From RGIG2134 sp964461115 (GTDB lineage: Bacteria; Cyanobacteriota; Vampirovibrionia; Gastranaerophilales; Gastranaerophilaceae), in contig CAYWSX010000004.1 of assembly GCA_964461115.1 (NCBI GenBank), positions 121,731 to 185,730 of the forward strand: a stretch of DNA of 64,000 nt. The letters run 5' to 3'. Under the pieces are notes generated by a model. That model was given only the letters and a program-made list of their open reading frames with translations. It searched no databases and was not told where the DNA came from. Below are positions 8,687 through 17,168 of this stretch, one piece after another (within the stretch, counting starts at the first letter, position 1; every line of letters begins with the position of its first letter). Both the position numbers and the translations under genes were made by a program.

Positions 8687-8974
8687 ATGACCTCAAAAGT
8701 AAGAGCAAGCCACCTTCTGGTTAAATCAGAAGACGAAGCTAAAGAATTAAGAAGCCAAATATTAAAAGGCGAAAAATCATTTGCAGACGTCGCTGCAATG
8801 GTATCACTTTGCCCGTCAGGTGCAAGAGGTGGCGACCTCGGGTTCTTCGGACGCGGACAAATGGTAGAAGAGTTTGAAACAGCTTGTTTTTCAATGGCTG
8901 TAAACGAAATCTCAGAGCCTATCCGCACACAATTCGGATGGCACTTAATCCAACTTACAGACACTGAAGACTAG
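8687..8974 (+). CDS. Parvulin-type peptidyl-prolyl isomerase (PpiC)
   Basis: Protein of 95 residues started at the ATG at 8687, which has a perfect AAAGGAG seven bases upstream; a longer frame from 8636 lacks a site. The parvulin motifs are all present: VRASHLLVKSEDEA, FADVAAMVSLCPSGARGGDLG, FGRGQMVEEFE and FGWHLIQL. It is a stand-alone cytoplasmic rotamase that isomerises X-Pro bonds. It is the first gene of a forward run with an M24 peptidase, a SPOUT methyltransferase and a DUF486 protein. Confidence 0.92.
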   Translation: MTSKVRASHLLVKSEDEAKELRSQILKGEKSFADVAAMVSLCPSGARGGDLGFFGRGQMVEEFETACFSMAVNEISEPIRTQFGWHLIQLTDTED

Positions 8975-8988
8975 TTCCCAGGCTCGTT

Positions 8989-10593
8989 ATGCTCAAAGAA
9001 AATTTAGTAAAATTCCTTGAAAAAGAAGGATATGATTATCTTTTAGTAAATTCGACCAATGAATTTTTGGTAGAGTACAATTCTCTTGAGCAAAACGCAA
9101 GATATTATTTAACAGGCTTCTCAGGTTCAACCGGAGAAGCCTTGTTAAGTAGAAATGGCTCTGTCCGGTTGTTTGTGGACGGGCGCTATCACGCACAAGC
9201 TGATAAACAGGCATATAAGGGCGTAGAGGTTGTAAAACTTGAACTGGGGGAATCTTTTATTTCAAATTTAGTGCAAAAAATTGCCCCGAATTCCCGAATC
9301 GCAATTACGGCAGGAAAAATCCCTCTTAACTTTTATAACAGCCTAAAAACGGCTCTTGAAGGGACGAACGTCGAAATCGTGCCTTTAAATTTTGACCCTG
9401 TTTTTAGGTTTATTGAGCCTCAACAATCTAAATTCGCTAAAATAATCGATATCCCGCTCGAAATAACAGGAATCAGCACAGAAGAAAAAATAACTTCAAT
9501 TCAAGAGGGTTTGGATGAAAACGAAGCGATTTTGGTGACAAATCTTGAAGAAATCGCTTGGATATTGAACAAGCGCTCTTTTGCGCATAATTTTTCCTCA
9601 ACTTTTAATGCAAGACTAGCAATTGAGAAATCCTCCTACAAAGTTTTTTATGAGAATTCTAAAAATGGCGGAGGACTCAAAGAATATCAAAATTATTTAA
9701 AAACTGCCGAAAAAAGATTTTTATACGCACCTAAAAGCCTTTCATACGGAGACTATTTGTTAATTAAAAATAAATCCTCCGAGTGGGAAGGAAATAAAAT
9801 CGAAAAAGCCAAATCTGTTAAAAATGAGGCTGAAATCGAGCATATGAAAAGATGTTTTAATCGTACAGACATAGTTGTATCAAAGGTTTCAGGCTATGTA
9901 AATACGGCTGATATGATAACAGAGCAGGAACTTGTAAAGTTCGTTGAAAAAGAATTTTACGCACAAGGTGCGACCTCACTGAGTTTTAACACAATCCTCG
10001 CAAGCGGAAAAAATTCCGCACTGGCACATTATTCAGCCGATATGAGCGTTGAAACAAAAATAAAAGAAGGTAATTTTGTATTACTTGATTGCGGAGCATA
10101 TTTTGAAGGCGGATACTCGACTGACATCACTCGCGTGTTCTGTTTCGGGGAGCCGAATGAAGCTTCAAAACGAGTTTACACAACAGTTTTGCGTGCTTTT
10201 TTAAATGCATATCATATTGGTGTAAAAGAAGGGCTATGCGGCTTTGAAATAGATAAAACCGCCCGCGAAGTAATCGAAAATGCTAATCTTGAAGATTTTT
10301 CATTCAACCACGCAACCGGTCACGGAGTGGGAATTTCCGTACACGAATTTCCGCCGAGTATCTCGTCATCTGAACTTGCAAAAGCACCTCTTAGAGACGG
10401 AATGACATTTACAATCGAGCCCGGGGCATACAATCCTGATTTTGGAGGGGTAAGGCTCGAAAATTCGGTATATTTTAAAAACGGAGTGATACAATCTTTT
10501 TCCAAGGTTAAATTTGAGGAAAAATTGATAAACTATGATATGCTGAATGAGCGGGAAAAAATTTGGCTCAAAGAGTGGCAAAAAGGAATTTAA
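8989..10593 (+). CDS. pepP: Xaa-Pro aminopeptidase (M24B family)
   Basis: Protein of 534 residues. An N-terminal creatinase-like half (residues about 1-280) is followed by the pita-bread catalytic domain. Metal ligands are visible in order: Asp in LLDCGAYFEGGYSTDITR, His in NHATGHGVGISVHEFP, Glu in FTIEPGAY and Glu in GVRLEN. The enzyme removes an N-terminal residue preceding proline, using two divalent metals. It starts 14 bp after the parvulin gene; both act on proline-containing peptides, though this may be coincidence. Confidence 0.9.
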   Translation: MLKENLVKFLEKEGYDYLLVNSTNEFLVEYNSLEQNARYYLTGFSGSTGEALLSRNGSVRLFVDGRYHAQADKQAYKGVEVVKLELGESFISNLVQKIAPNSRIAITAGKIPLNFYNSLKTALEGTNVEIVPLNFDPVFRFIEPQQSKFAKIIDIPLEITGISTEEKITSIQEGLDENEAILVTNLEEIAWILNKRSFAHNFSSTFNARLAIEKSSYKVFYENSKNGGGLKEYQNYLKTAEKRFLYAPKSLSYGDYLLIKNKSSEWEGNKIEKAKSVKNEAEIEHMKRCFNRTDIVVSKVSGYVNTADMITEQELVKFVEKEFYAQGATSLSFNTILASGKNSALAHYSADMSVETKIKEGNFVLLDCGAYFEGGYSTDITRVFCFGEPNEASKRVYTTVLRAFLNAYHIGVKEGLCGFEIDKTAREVIENANLEDFSFNHATGHGVGISVHEFPPSISSSELAKAPLRDGMTFTIEPGAYNPDFGGVRLENSVYFKNGVIQSFSKVKFEEKLINYDMLNEREKIWLKEWQKGI

Positions 10594-10598
10594 AAGGT

Positions 10599-11369
10599 AT
10601 GCAAGAAATCACAAGTACAACAAATAATTTGGTAAAAGAAACAGCCAAGCTTGCACAGAAAAAATACAGAACAGAGACAAAATTATTTTTAGTTGAGGGG
10701 CAAAAAGCCATAGAAGAAGCTTTAGCATTAGGTGTTGAGCCCGAATATATTTTTATTCTGAAAGAAAAAATCCAAAAATTCAGTTGTTTAAATAAATATT
10801 CCGAAAAAATTATTTGTGCAAACGAAGCCGTTTTAAAAAAAATATCGACAACAGACACTGCCCCTGAAATCGTCGCAATTGCACATCAAATTGCATACAA
10901 AACAGAAGATTTAAAAGAAAAAAATAAAATTGTACTGCTCGAAAATATCAAAGACAGCGGAAACTTAGGCACAATTTTGAGAACTTGTGCGGCTTTTGGA
11001 GCGGACGCGGTCGTGCTTGCCGGAGACGCTGTTGATATTTACAACCCAAAAACTGTGCGTTCTGCTGTTGGAAATATTTTTAAAATCCCTTTTTTCTATC
11101 TGAAAAATATCAAAGAATTAAAAGAAATATTAAAGAATCACGAATTTTCGGCAACGCTTGTGGAAGGAAACAATTTAGTTAAAATCACAGAAATCAAACT
11201 GCCGGAAAAAGCCGTAATAATGTTTGGCTCAGAAGCAGACGGTCTGACAGATGATGCCGTAAGTGTTGCAGACAAAAAAATCACAATTCCGATAGCAAAA
11301 AACGTAGAATCTCTTAATTTAAGCACAGCGGTTACCATTTGTTTATGGGAATTGCTTGGAGAAAAGTAA
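10599..11369 (+). CDS. SPOUT-class RNA 2'-O-methyltransferase (TrmH/SpoU family)
   Basis: Protein of 256 residues from the ATG at 10599, preceded by AAAAGG; a frame opening at 10563 inside pepP is less likely. An N-terminal substrate-binding domain (FLVEGQKAIEEAL) is followed by the knotted catalytic domain with the three family motifs: NIKDSGNLGTILRTCAAFGA, VIMFGSEADGL and IPIAKNVESLNLSTA. It methylates a ribose 2'-hydroxyl in rRNA or tRNA using S-adenosylmethionine; the target is not predictable here. It begins 5 bp after pepP. Confidence 0.9.
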   Translation: MQEITSTTNNLVKETAKLAQKKYRTETKLFLVEGQKAIEEALALGVEPEYIFILKEKIQKFSCLNKYSEKIICANEAVLKKISTTDTAPEIVAIAHQIAYKTEDLKEKNKIVLLENIKDSGNLGTILRTCAAFGADAVVLAGDAVDIYNPKTVRSAVGNIFKIPFFYLKNIKELKEILKNHEFSATLVEGNNLVKITEIKLPEKAVIMFGSEADGLTDDAVSVADKKITIPIAKNVESLNLSTAVTICLWELLGEK

Positions 11370-11372
11370 TTT

Positions 11373-11714
11373 ATGCTGAGACAGTTAACACCGATAATTT
11401 TGCTTACAATTTCAAATATTTTTATGACTTTTGCCTGGTATGGTCATTTGAAATTCAAAAGCACTGCGCTTTGGATTGTAATCCTTGTAAGTTGGGGGAT
11501 TGCATTGTTTGAATATTGTTTTCAAGTGCCTGCAAACAGAATCGGACACCAATACTTTGACGCTGCACAGTTAAAAACTATGCAGGAGGTTATTACGCTT
11601 GTTGTCTTTTCCGTTTTTTCGGTTTTTTACTTAAAAGAACAACTCAAATGGAATTATATAGTCGGATTTCTTTTCATAATCCTTGCCGTATTTTTCGTGT
11701 TCAAAAAATGGTGA
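11373..11714 (+). CDS. DUF486 (DMT-like) small membrane protein
   Basis: Protein of 113 residues with four transmembrane segments. The stretch EYCFQVPANRIGH with QLKTMQEVITL and a C-terminal FVFKKW is typical of the DUF486 family, small proteins related to drug/metabolite transporters. No substrate is known. It lies 3 bp after the methyltransferase and closes the forward operon. Confidence 0.85.
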   Translation: MLRQLTPIILLTISNIFMTFAWYGHLKFKSTALWIVILVSWGIALFEYCFQVPANRIGHQYFDAAQLKTMQEVITLVVFSVFSVFYLKEQLKWNYIVGFLFIILAVFFVFKKW

Positions 11715-11740
11715 ATTTCTGCTATAATTGACTTGTTATA

Positions 11741-11774
11741 GATTCTTCGGTCGTTATACTTCCTCAGAATGACG
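11741..11774. repeat. Half of a dispersed palindromic repeat
   Basis: GATTCTTCGGTCG at the left and CCTCAGAATGACG at the right, with ATTCT/AGAAT arms (11742-11746, 11766-11770). The reverse reading begins CGTCATTCTGAGG and ends GAAGAATC, a form I know as a widespread intergenic repeat. It lies between DUF486 and the next gene and is probably related to the element at 7735. Confidence 0.35.
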
Positions 11775-11800
11775 AAAAAAATCAAATGGGATTTTAAATT

Positions 11801-13000
11801 ATGAAAAAGTTTGTTGTATGTATATTGTTTCTTACGATTATTTTTTACACACAGTCAAAAAGTTTTGCAGAGGGAAATTCTGCTCCGACTTGTGATAAAA
11901 AAGAACCTACACTTGTCACCTTTATATATTTAAACGGCTCAAATGACTATACAGCCAAAAATCGTAAAGAATTTAGGAAAGCTTTTGAAAAAGATGTAGC
12001 AAAAATGCACCCTGTTATGATAAGCGGCTTTGAGAACAATCCTCTTACCAAAAAACAATTTTTGAAAGGCGGAGAATACAAAATTAATCCCGTCCCAATT
12101 GTTTTTTATTGGGGAGAAAAAAGTTTGGAAGAAGTTGAATATTTGGATAAAGACTTGAGTCTGGCTGAAAAATTCAGCCCTAAAATTTCTCAGCTCGTGC
12201 GTTCTGTTGTTGCACACTGTTTACATGACGCTATCTGGATACAAAAATATCAAAACATGTCCCCTGTTATTGATGAATTGCAAACAGTAGTCCGCTCCGA
12301 AACCTCAAAAGGCCATAAAGTAGTACTTTTAGGATATAGTGCAGGTTCTTTTATTACATATGAATATTTTCTCAATAAATTTACATCACTGGAGCCTAAA
12401 AAGTTAATGCATAAAACAGAGCGTCCGGAAATAGCAAAAATGGTAAAAGAAACTGATGTATTGCCGACCTGTCTCGACGCGTTGATGGAGGCAAGAATTG
12501 TAACGCTTAACGCTTACGGAAAATTCAACACAAATCCTGATACCAAAACGCTGCTGAAGAATTACCCTCACTTAGACGAATATACGGAGTATTCTTGCTT
12601 CAAAAAGGACGAGGTTAAAGGTGTTATAAACTTTGCTTCACCGTTAATCCTGTTCTATTCAGACATTTCAGACACCAAAAGCAGTTTAAATTTCTTGTCA
12701 CAGTTAATGTACAAAAATATTCTTGAAAACGACATTTTCTGGTTGACCGTAAATTACAGAAACGATCCCCTCGGATTCCCAACCGCTGAAAACATAACAG
12801 CTAAGGATATTTCAGCCTTAGACACCATGAAAATCACACCTAACGGCGGATTCGTTTATAACAAGTCGGATATTTATGTTGCAAGAACATTTATCTCGGC
12901 TCACCTTGCATACTGGGACACGCCAAAAACCTTTGTACGAGGCGTATTGAATGCCTACAATAACGGCTTTAATAAATTCTACGGAATTACCAAAAATTAA
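11801..13000 (+). CDS. Secreted alpha/beta-hydrolase-like protein
   Basis: Protein of 399 residues with an N-terminal signal peptide (VVCILFLTIIFYTQ then SFAEG). The nucleophile elbow VVLLGYSAGS (Ser180) fits GxSxG of alpha/beta hydrolases. A possible acid residue lies in NYRNDPLGFP and a possible histidine in FISAHLAYWD near the C-terminus, which completes a plausible Ser-Asp-His triad in the right order. Several cysteines (C31, CLHD, LPTCLD, YSCFKK) could form disulfides. The substrate is unknown; lipase, esterase or thioesterase are all possible. Confidence 0.6.
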   Translation: MKKFVVCILFLTIIFYTQSKSFAEGNSAPTCDKKEPTLVTFIYLNGSNDYTAKNRKEFRKAFEKDVAKMHPVMISGFENNPLTKKQFLKGGEYKINPVPIVFYWGEKSLEEVEYLDKDLSLAEKFSPKISQLVRSVVAHCLHDAIWIQKYQNMSPVIDELQTVVRSETSKGHKVVLLGYSAGSFITYEYFLNKFTSLEPKKLMHKTERPEIAKMVKETDVLPTCLDALMEARIVTLNAYGKFNTNPDTKTLLKNYPHLDEYTEYSCFKKDEVKGVINFASPLILFYSDISDTKSSLNFLSQLMYKNILENDIFWLTVNYRNDPLGFPTAENITAKDISALDTMKITPNGGFVYNKSDIYVARTFISAHLAYWDTPKTFVRGVLNAYNNGFNKFYGITKN

Positions 13001-13118
13001 GTTTGTTACAATTTTTAAAACATACGCAACTATCTTCTGAAAATTGTTTTTATTAATACATAGGAAGTGCGGCATAATTTTGCCGTCAGAAGTGTATTGA
13101 AAAGTGTGAAGGTAAAAA

Positions 13119-14021
13119 TTGGGCGTAAGTGAAACTTACGGCATCAACGGCTACTCATCAGCCAATGATGTCAAGAATAATCCCTATATTTCTAAAAATG
13201 CTTCGAAGGTGAATTTTAAATCCTCGCCTTATGAGGCAAAATCTGTGCTTGAAAAAATCCCGCAGCAGGACATGTTTACGCTGCAGAGCAAGCCGTTTGC
13301 CCCTTCTCAGTCGGAAAAGTTTCTTTCCTCAATGCAGGACATGCTGCTTGCAAACCTCCAGCCCGAAAGTTTTGTCGCAAAATACACCTCGAAAGATTTT
13401 CTTGAACGAGCTGTAAAAAACAACCCTGAAATTGCCGAAATGCTTAAAAAGCAAGATACACGGCTTCAAATCGCACCGGAAAATATGCAAAATATTTGTA
13501 AAAGCCACCTGATTCCGACAATGACCTATGCAAAACAAATTATACACGGTTTGAAATCTCAAGGTATGAATTTCTCGAATGCAGACATCAACGCCCTAAC
13601 TCAGGCTGCGCTGCTTCATGACCTGGGTAAAGTTCTGATTCCGTCAGAAATTCTAAATAAAAAAGATACCCTCACTGAAAAAGAGCGTGAAGTCATAAAG
13701 CTGCATAATGAACTAAGCTATGAGCTTTTGAAATCTACGACACTGTCACCTGAGGTTCTGCAGCTTGTCAGAAACCACCATAGCTATAAACCTCACAACA
13801 AATCCGAAGGCAAAGCACAAATCCTGGAAGAAATACTGCGCGCAGCTGACGTTTATTCCGCACTTAAAGAACAACGGGCATATAAGTCCTCTATGAATGA
13901 CAAATCTGCATTCGAAATCCTGGCACAAGACGCCCAAAGCGGTGAATTTAGCATGAATATTGTAAACGCCCTTATAGCCAGCCATAAAGAACCTATTACG
14001 GAGAAGGTCAACGCCGCATAA
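13119..14021 (+). CDS. HD-domain phosphohydrolase with N-terminal Phe-Lys leader
   Basis: Protein of 300 residues from a TTG at 13119 with AAGG upstream. Residues 1-110 are low-complexity and polar, with VNFKSS at 31-36. The rest is an HD domain close to the HD-GYP type: H130, HD at 167-168 in LLHDLGKVLIP, H196, a HH pair at 220-221 and D244 in RAADVYSAL. The GYP loop itself is degenerate (HHSYKPHNKSEG). HD-GYP proteins hydrolyse cyclic di-GMP; other HD enzymes hydrolyse nucleotides. The next gene begins 2 bp after the stop, so the pair is translationally coupled. Confidence 0.75.
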   Translation: MGVSETYGINGYSSANDVKNNPYISKNASKVNFKSSPYEAKSVLEKIPQQDMFTLQSKPFAPSQSEKFLSSMQDMLLANLQPESFVAKYTSKDFLERAVKNNPEIAEMLKKQDTRLQIAPENMQNICKSHLIPTMTYAKQIIHGLKSQGMNFSNADINALTQAALLHDLGKVLIPSEILNKKDTLTEKEREVIKLHNELSYELLKSTTLSPEVLQLVRNHHSYKPHNKSEGKAQILEEILRAADVYSALKEQRAYKSSMNDKSAFEILAQDAQSGEFSMNIVNALIASHKEPITEKVNAA

Positions 14022-14023
14022 TT

Positions 14024-15592
14024 ATGAAAATACCACCAATTTGTGTAAAAACTCCAAAGATTAAAACTGCAAATCCGCAAAATACTTATCCTGAGTGGAT
14101 GCACTCTTTCAGCTTCAAAATTCCGGAGCGGAACCCTGACTATCCGATTATGCAAGCGTACAAAAAAATTATATCCTCTTTGGATATTATTTCCCAAAAA
14201 GAAATTAAAAAAATTGCAAGACGCTATGGCGAAGATGAAGAAATTGCACTATATGCAATGAAAAAGCTTACTACATTCGCAAATTATAAACGAATAAATC
14301 AAGCTTTGCATGTCAATTTCCCACAAGCTGACACGGATATTGTTTGTTTAAACAGCTTTATTAACTATATGGACAAAAAAAATCCGTTTATACTTGATTG
14401 GGATAAAAGTGATCTAATTTTAAAAAGCCAAATTTCGCAACACTCTATAAAGCTGACAAGAATGCTTTCAGATTTTTTCCACCCCGACCAGAGTAAGGTA
14501 AAACATTTTGTCACGCCATATTCTGTCGTGACAAGAATCGCCGAACCAAAAAACAGTTTTGCGTTTGTGGATAATTCACTTTTGAATTATTTTGAAAGCT
14601 TACATAAAAAAGACCCCGAAAACTTCAAACATTATTTAAAAGATAACAAATTAAAAATGATAATTCTCGACGGATTTGAGGAAGGAATAAACGTTTTTAA
14701 TCAAAATGAATCTTTAGCCAAAAAAACAGATAAAATCATCAAACGCGCAAAAGAACTTTTAGTCGATGAAAATTATCCTGAAATTACTGATTTAAAAAAA
14801 GGTATAGACTATGCAGCAAATGAAAAAGTCATAGAAAGATTAAATAAACTCGGAATCACATCATATAAAATTCAAAAACAAAGAAGTTTTTCTTTGGCGG
14901 GCATTTACAAAACCATATCGGATAATTTACGACCTACTTTCCCAAAATATCCGGAATTTCGCAAGGCAATAAAAGAAAATATCACTCAGAAAAATTTAAT
15001 TGAAAAATTCGCAAAATATCTGGAGGCAAATGCAAATATCTATTCTCCGAGAACCCTTGCAAGAGCTATTAAGTCACTTCATTGTGATATTCAGGCGCAA
15101 TGTCTTTGCAAACCTGAAGAAATTCTTTATTTTGTACCAAATATCAAAAAAAGTTATGGCGCTCTGGCACATCAATTTGGCGTTATAAATAAAATACCGG
15201 CAAAACAATTTATCTACGAACTTAAACCTGAACACAAAAACCGATGTATAGTTATTATCGACGATATGCTGGTCACAGGTCAAAGCACTCGGGACAGATA
15301 TGACGATGTAAAACGAAAACTTCCCGAAAGCAGGGTTGTTGCTGCACATATTATAAATGACGAAGTCGGTTTCAGGTATGTTAAAGAAAAAATGGCTAAA
15401 ACAGGAGACATTTTAGTAGAACCAAGCGATTCAGAATTTTTGAGCGAATTGAATTCATCACCAAAACTAAAAGAAATACTCGGAAACGGCGAACAGGCAT
15501 ACAAAACGTGTATATCAATGCCTTATATGGCGCCGGACACAAATAACGACTTTTTTCGCATGTTTTTAGAGAAACTTTTCTTGGCTAGCTAA
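14024..15592 (+). CDS. Unknown protein with C-terminal phosphoribosyltransferase-like domain
   Basis: Protein of 522 residues. The C-terminal third contains CIVIIDDMLVTGQSTRD, the type I PRTase PRPP-binding motif (hydrophobic stretch, two acids, then T-G-x-S/T), preceded by YFVPNIKKSYGALAHQFG. Residues 1-350 match nothing I know. SFSFKIP at about 28-34 resembles the leader motif of other proteins here. It is coupled to the HD hydrolase (2-bp gap). PRTases move a phosphoribosyl group to or from PRPP; whether the target is a base, a nucleotide or something else is unknown. Its end overlaps nagZ by 8 bp tail to tail. Confidence 0.65.
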   Translation: MKIPPICVKTPKIKTANPQNTYPEWMHSFSFKIPERNPDYPIMQAYKKIISSLDIISQKEIKKIARRYGEDEEIALYAMKKLTTFANYKRINQALHVNFPQADTDIVCLNSFINYMDKKNPFILDWDKSDLILKSQISQHSIKLTRMLSDFFHPDQSKVKHFVTPYSVVTRIAEPKNSFAFVDNSLLNYFESLHKKDPENFKHYLKDNKLKMIILDGFEEGINVFNQNESLAKKTDKIIKRAKELLVDENYPEITDLKKGIDYAANEKVIERLNKLGITSYKIQKQRSFSLAGIYKTISDNLRPTFPKYPEFRKAIKENITQKNLIEKFAKYLEANANIYSPRTLARAIKSLHCDIQAQCLCKPEEILYFVPNIKKSYGALAHQFGVINKIPAKQFIYELKPEHKNRCIVIIDDMLVTGQSTRDRYDDVKRKLPESRVVAAHIINDEVGFRYVKEKMAKTGDILVEPSDSEFLSELNSSPKLKEILGNGEQAYKTCISMPYMAPDTNNDFFRMFLEKLFLAS

Positions 15593-16586
15593 TAACTGCC
15601 GAAAGCTTTTGAATTTTATCAAACGAATTCTCAATATTTTCTCGCAGCTCATCATCGGTTTCAGCAATTTTGACAAGCGCCTCAATCAAATCAATAGTTT
15701 CATCATCGGAATTTCTGTACAGAAAAAGATTTATACCGGCATTTACCCCGCGAACAACAGCCTCAAGCGGCTCAAATTGTGAGACTCCGCCCATAACCAT
15801 ATCATCGGAAACCACAAGCCCGCCAAAGCCCAAATGCCCCCTTAGATATTTTTTTATGACATTTTTTGAAAGTGAAGCAGGAATTTTTTCCTCATCAAAA
15901 CAAGTGCAATGCATGTGTGCAACCATAATAGCAGGTAAACCCGCCTTGATGGCAGCTTTAAACGGTTCAATGTGATTTTTTTCTGTCTGTACCAAAGAAA
16001 GTTCCAAAGTCGGCATCGCAAGATGTGAATCGACATTTACATCACCATGTCCCGGAAAATGCTTACCTACAGGGACAATACCGTACTCAAGATAAGTTTC
16101 CATTGCAGTAATAGCATATTTTATGACATCTTCTGAATTATTCCCGTACGAACGTTCAGCAATAATAGGGTTTTCAGGATTTGTATCCACATCCAGAACA
16201 GGTGCAAAATTCATGTTTAATCCGAGAGATTTTAAACAATCCGAAATTTCGGCGGATTGCTTTTGCACACATTTTAAACCTTTTTGCGCCTGATAGCGTG
16301 CCGAGAGCCATTTTTTGCCGCCAAAAATATTCTCCGTGCGTTCAACTCTGCCGCCCTCCTGATCAATACTCAAAAAAACAGGGAATTTTGCAGAATTTTT
16401 TATATCAAAAGTAAATTTTTTCATCTGCGATTCAGATTTTATGTTCTTTGTGAAAAATATTACTCCGCCCAATCCTTCATTCAGCGCTCTGTCGAGATTT
16501 CCGCCTTTAATTAAAAAATCCTCACTCGGCCCGAGGACAAACATTCTGTATATTTTACTTCTCAATTCCATGTTTTTATCATACAT
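15585..16586 (-). CDS. nagZ: Beta-N-acetylhexosaminidase, GH3 family
   Basis: Protein of 333 residues, usual length for NagZ. KHFPGHGDVNVDSHLAMP is the GH3 signature with the catalytic His loop; the nucleophile Asp is in LVVSDDMVMGG; SIDQEGGRVERTE is also family-typical. No signal peptide, so it is probably cytoplasmic. NagZ removes GlcNAc from GlcNAc-anhydroMurNAc in peptidoglycan recycling, upstream of AnmK. Either ATG (16586 or five codons in) lacks a strong ribosome site. Confidence 0.92.
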   Translation of the reverse strand: MYDKNMELRSKIYRMFVLGPSEDFLIKGGNLDRALNEGLGGVIFFTKNIKSESQMKKFTFDIKNSAKFPVFLSIDQEGGRVERTENIFGGKKWLSARYQAQKGLKCVQKQSAEISDCLKSLGLNMNFAPVLDVDTNPENPIIAERSYGNNSEDVIKYAITAMETYLEYGIVPVGKHFPGHGDVNVDSHLAMPTLELSLVQTEKNHIEPFKAAIKAGLPAIMVAHMHCTCFDEEKIPASLSKNVIKKYLRGHLGFGGLVVSDDMVMGGVSQFEPLEAVVRGVNAGINLFLYRNSDDETIDLIEALVKIAETDDELRENIENSFDKIQKLSAVIS

Positions 16587-16662
16587 TTAAGTGATAACAA
16601 AAGGCAATAATTTGTTGTAAATTATAAGAGTAAAGTTTTAGGATACGCTCCTTGGGGATAAG

Positions 16663-17106
16663 ATGAAAAAAATTATAGTATTTTTTGTATTGGCAGTTTT
16701 TGTAATAGGCTCGATAGCCGTAAACTCGACACAGGCGGCTAAAAAGTCTAAAAAAGGCTCGATTTCGGCACAACAAATTCAGGAAATGTCTGATACGGTT
16801 GACCGTTTGACAACAAAAATATATGCAGGAAGCCTGTTTTCCCCTGATGACAACGCAAAATTAATCAATATTAAAATACAACTCGACAATCAAATGCTTA
16901 TGACACCAGAACCTACTTTGGCGCCGATATATTACAAGGCAGGCAATCTCTACAAATCAAGAGAGTATAAAAATGAGGCAATAGATTGCTACCAAACTAT
17001 TTTAGAAAATTTCGGAGACACTGCGCTTGCACCAAAAGCGCTTAAAGAACTAAACGCACTCGGAGTGAAGGTGAATCTGCCGCAAGCCAACACGGTTACG
17101 CCTTAA
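16663..17106 (+). CDS. Small secreted TPR-like protein
   Basis: Protein of 147 residues with a signal peptide (KKIIVFFVLAVFVIGS, cleavage near STQAA). The C-terminal half YYKAGNLYKSREYKNEAIDC followed by ILENFGDTALAPKAL resembles one and a half tetratricopeptide repeats, as in YfgC/YbgF-type periplasmic proteins. GGGGATAAG precedes the ATG. Function unknown; probably a periplasmic scaffold. It lies 62 bp ahead of the peptide-binding lipoprotein gene. Confidence 0.65.
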   Translation: MKKIIVFFVLAVFVIGSIAVNSTQAAKKSKKGSISAQQIQEMSDTVDRLTTKIYAGSLFSPDDNAKLINIKIQLDNQMLMTPEPTLAPIYYKAGNLYKSREYKNEAIDCYQTILENFGDTALAPKALKELNALGVKVNLPQANTVTP

Positions 17107-17168
17107 CGACCCGTTACTTCAACAGTCGGCTATATTCAAAAACCACCGTTTTGTGGTAAGTTATTTCT

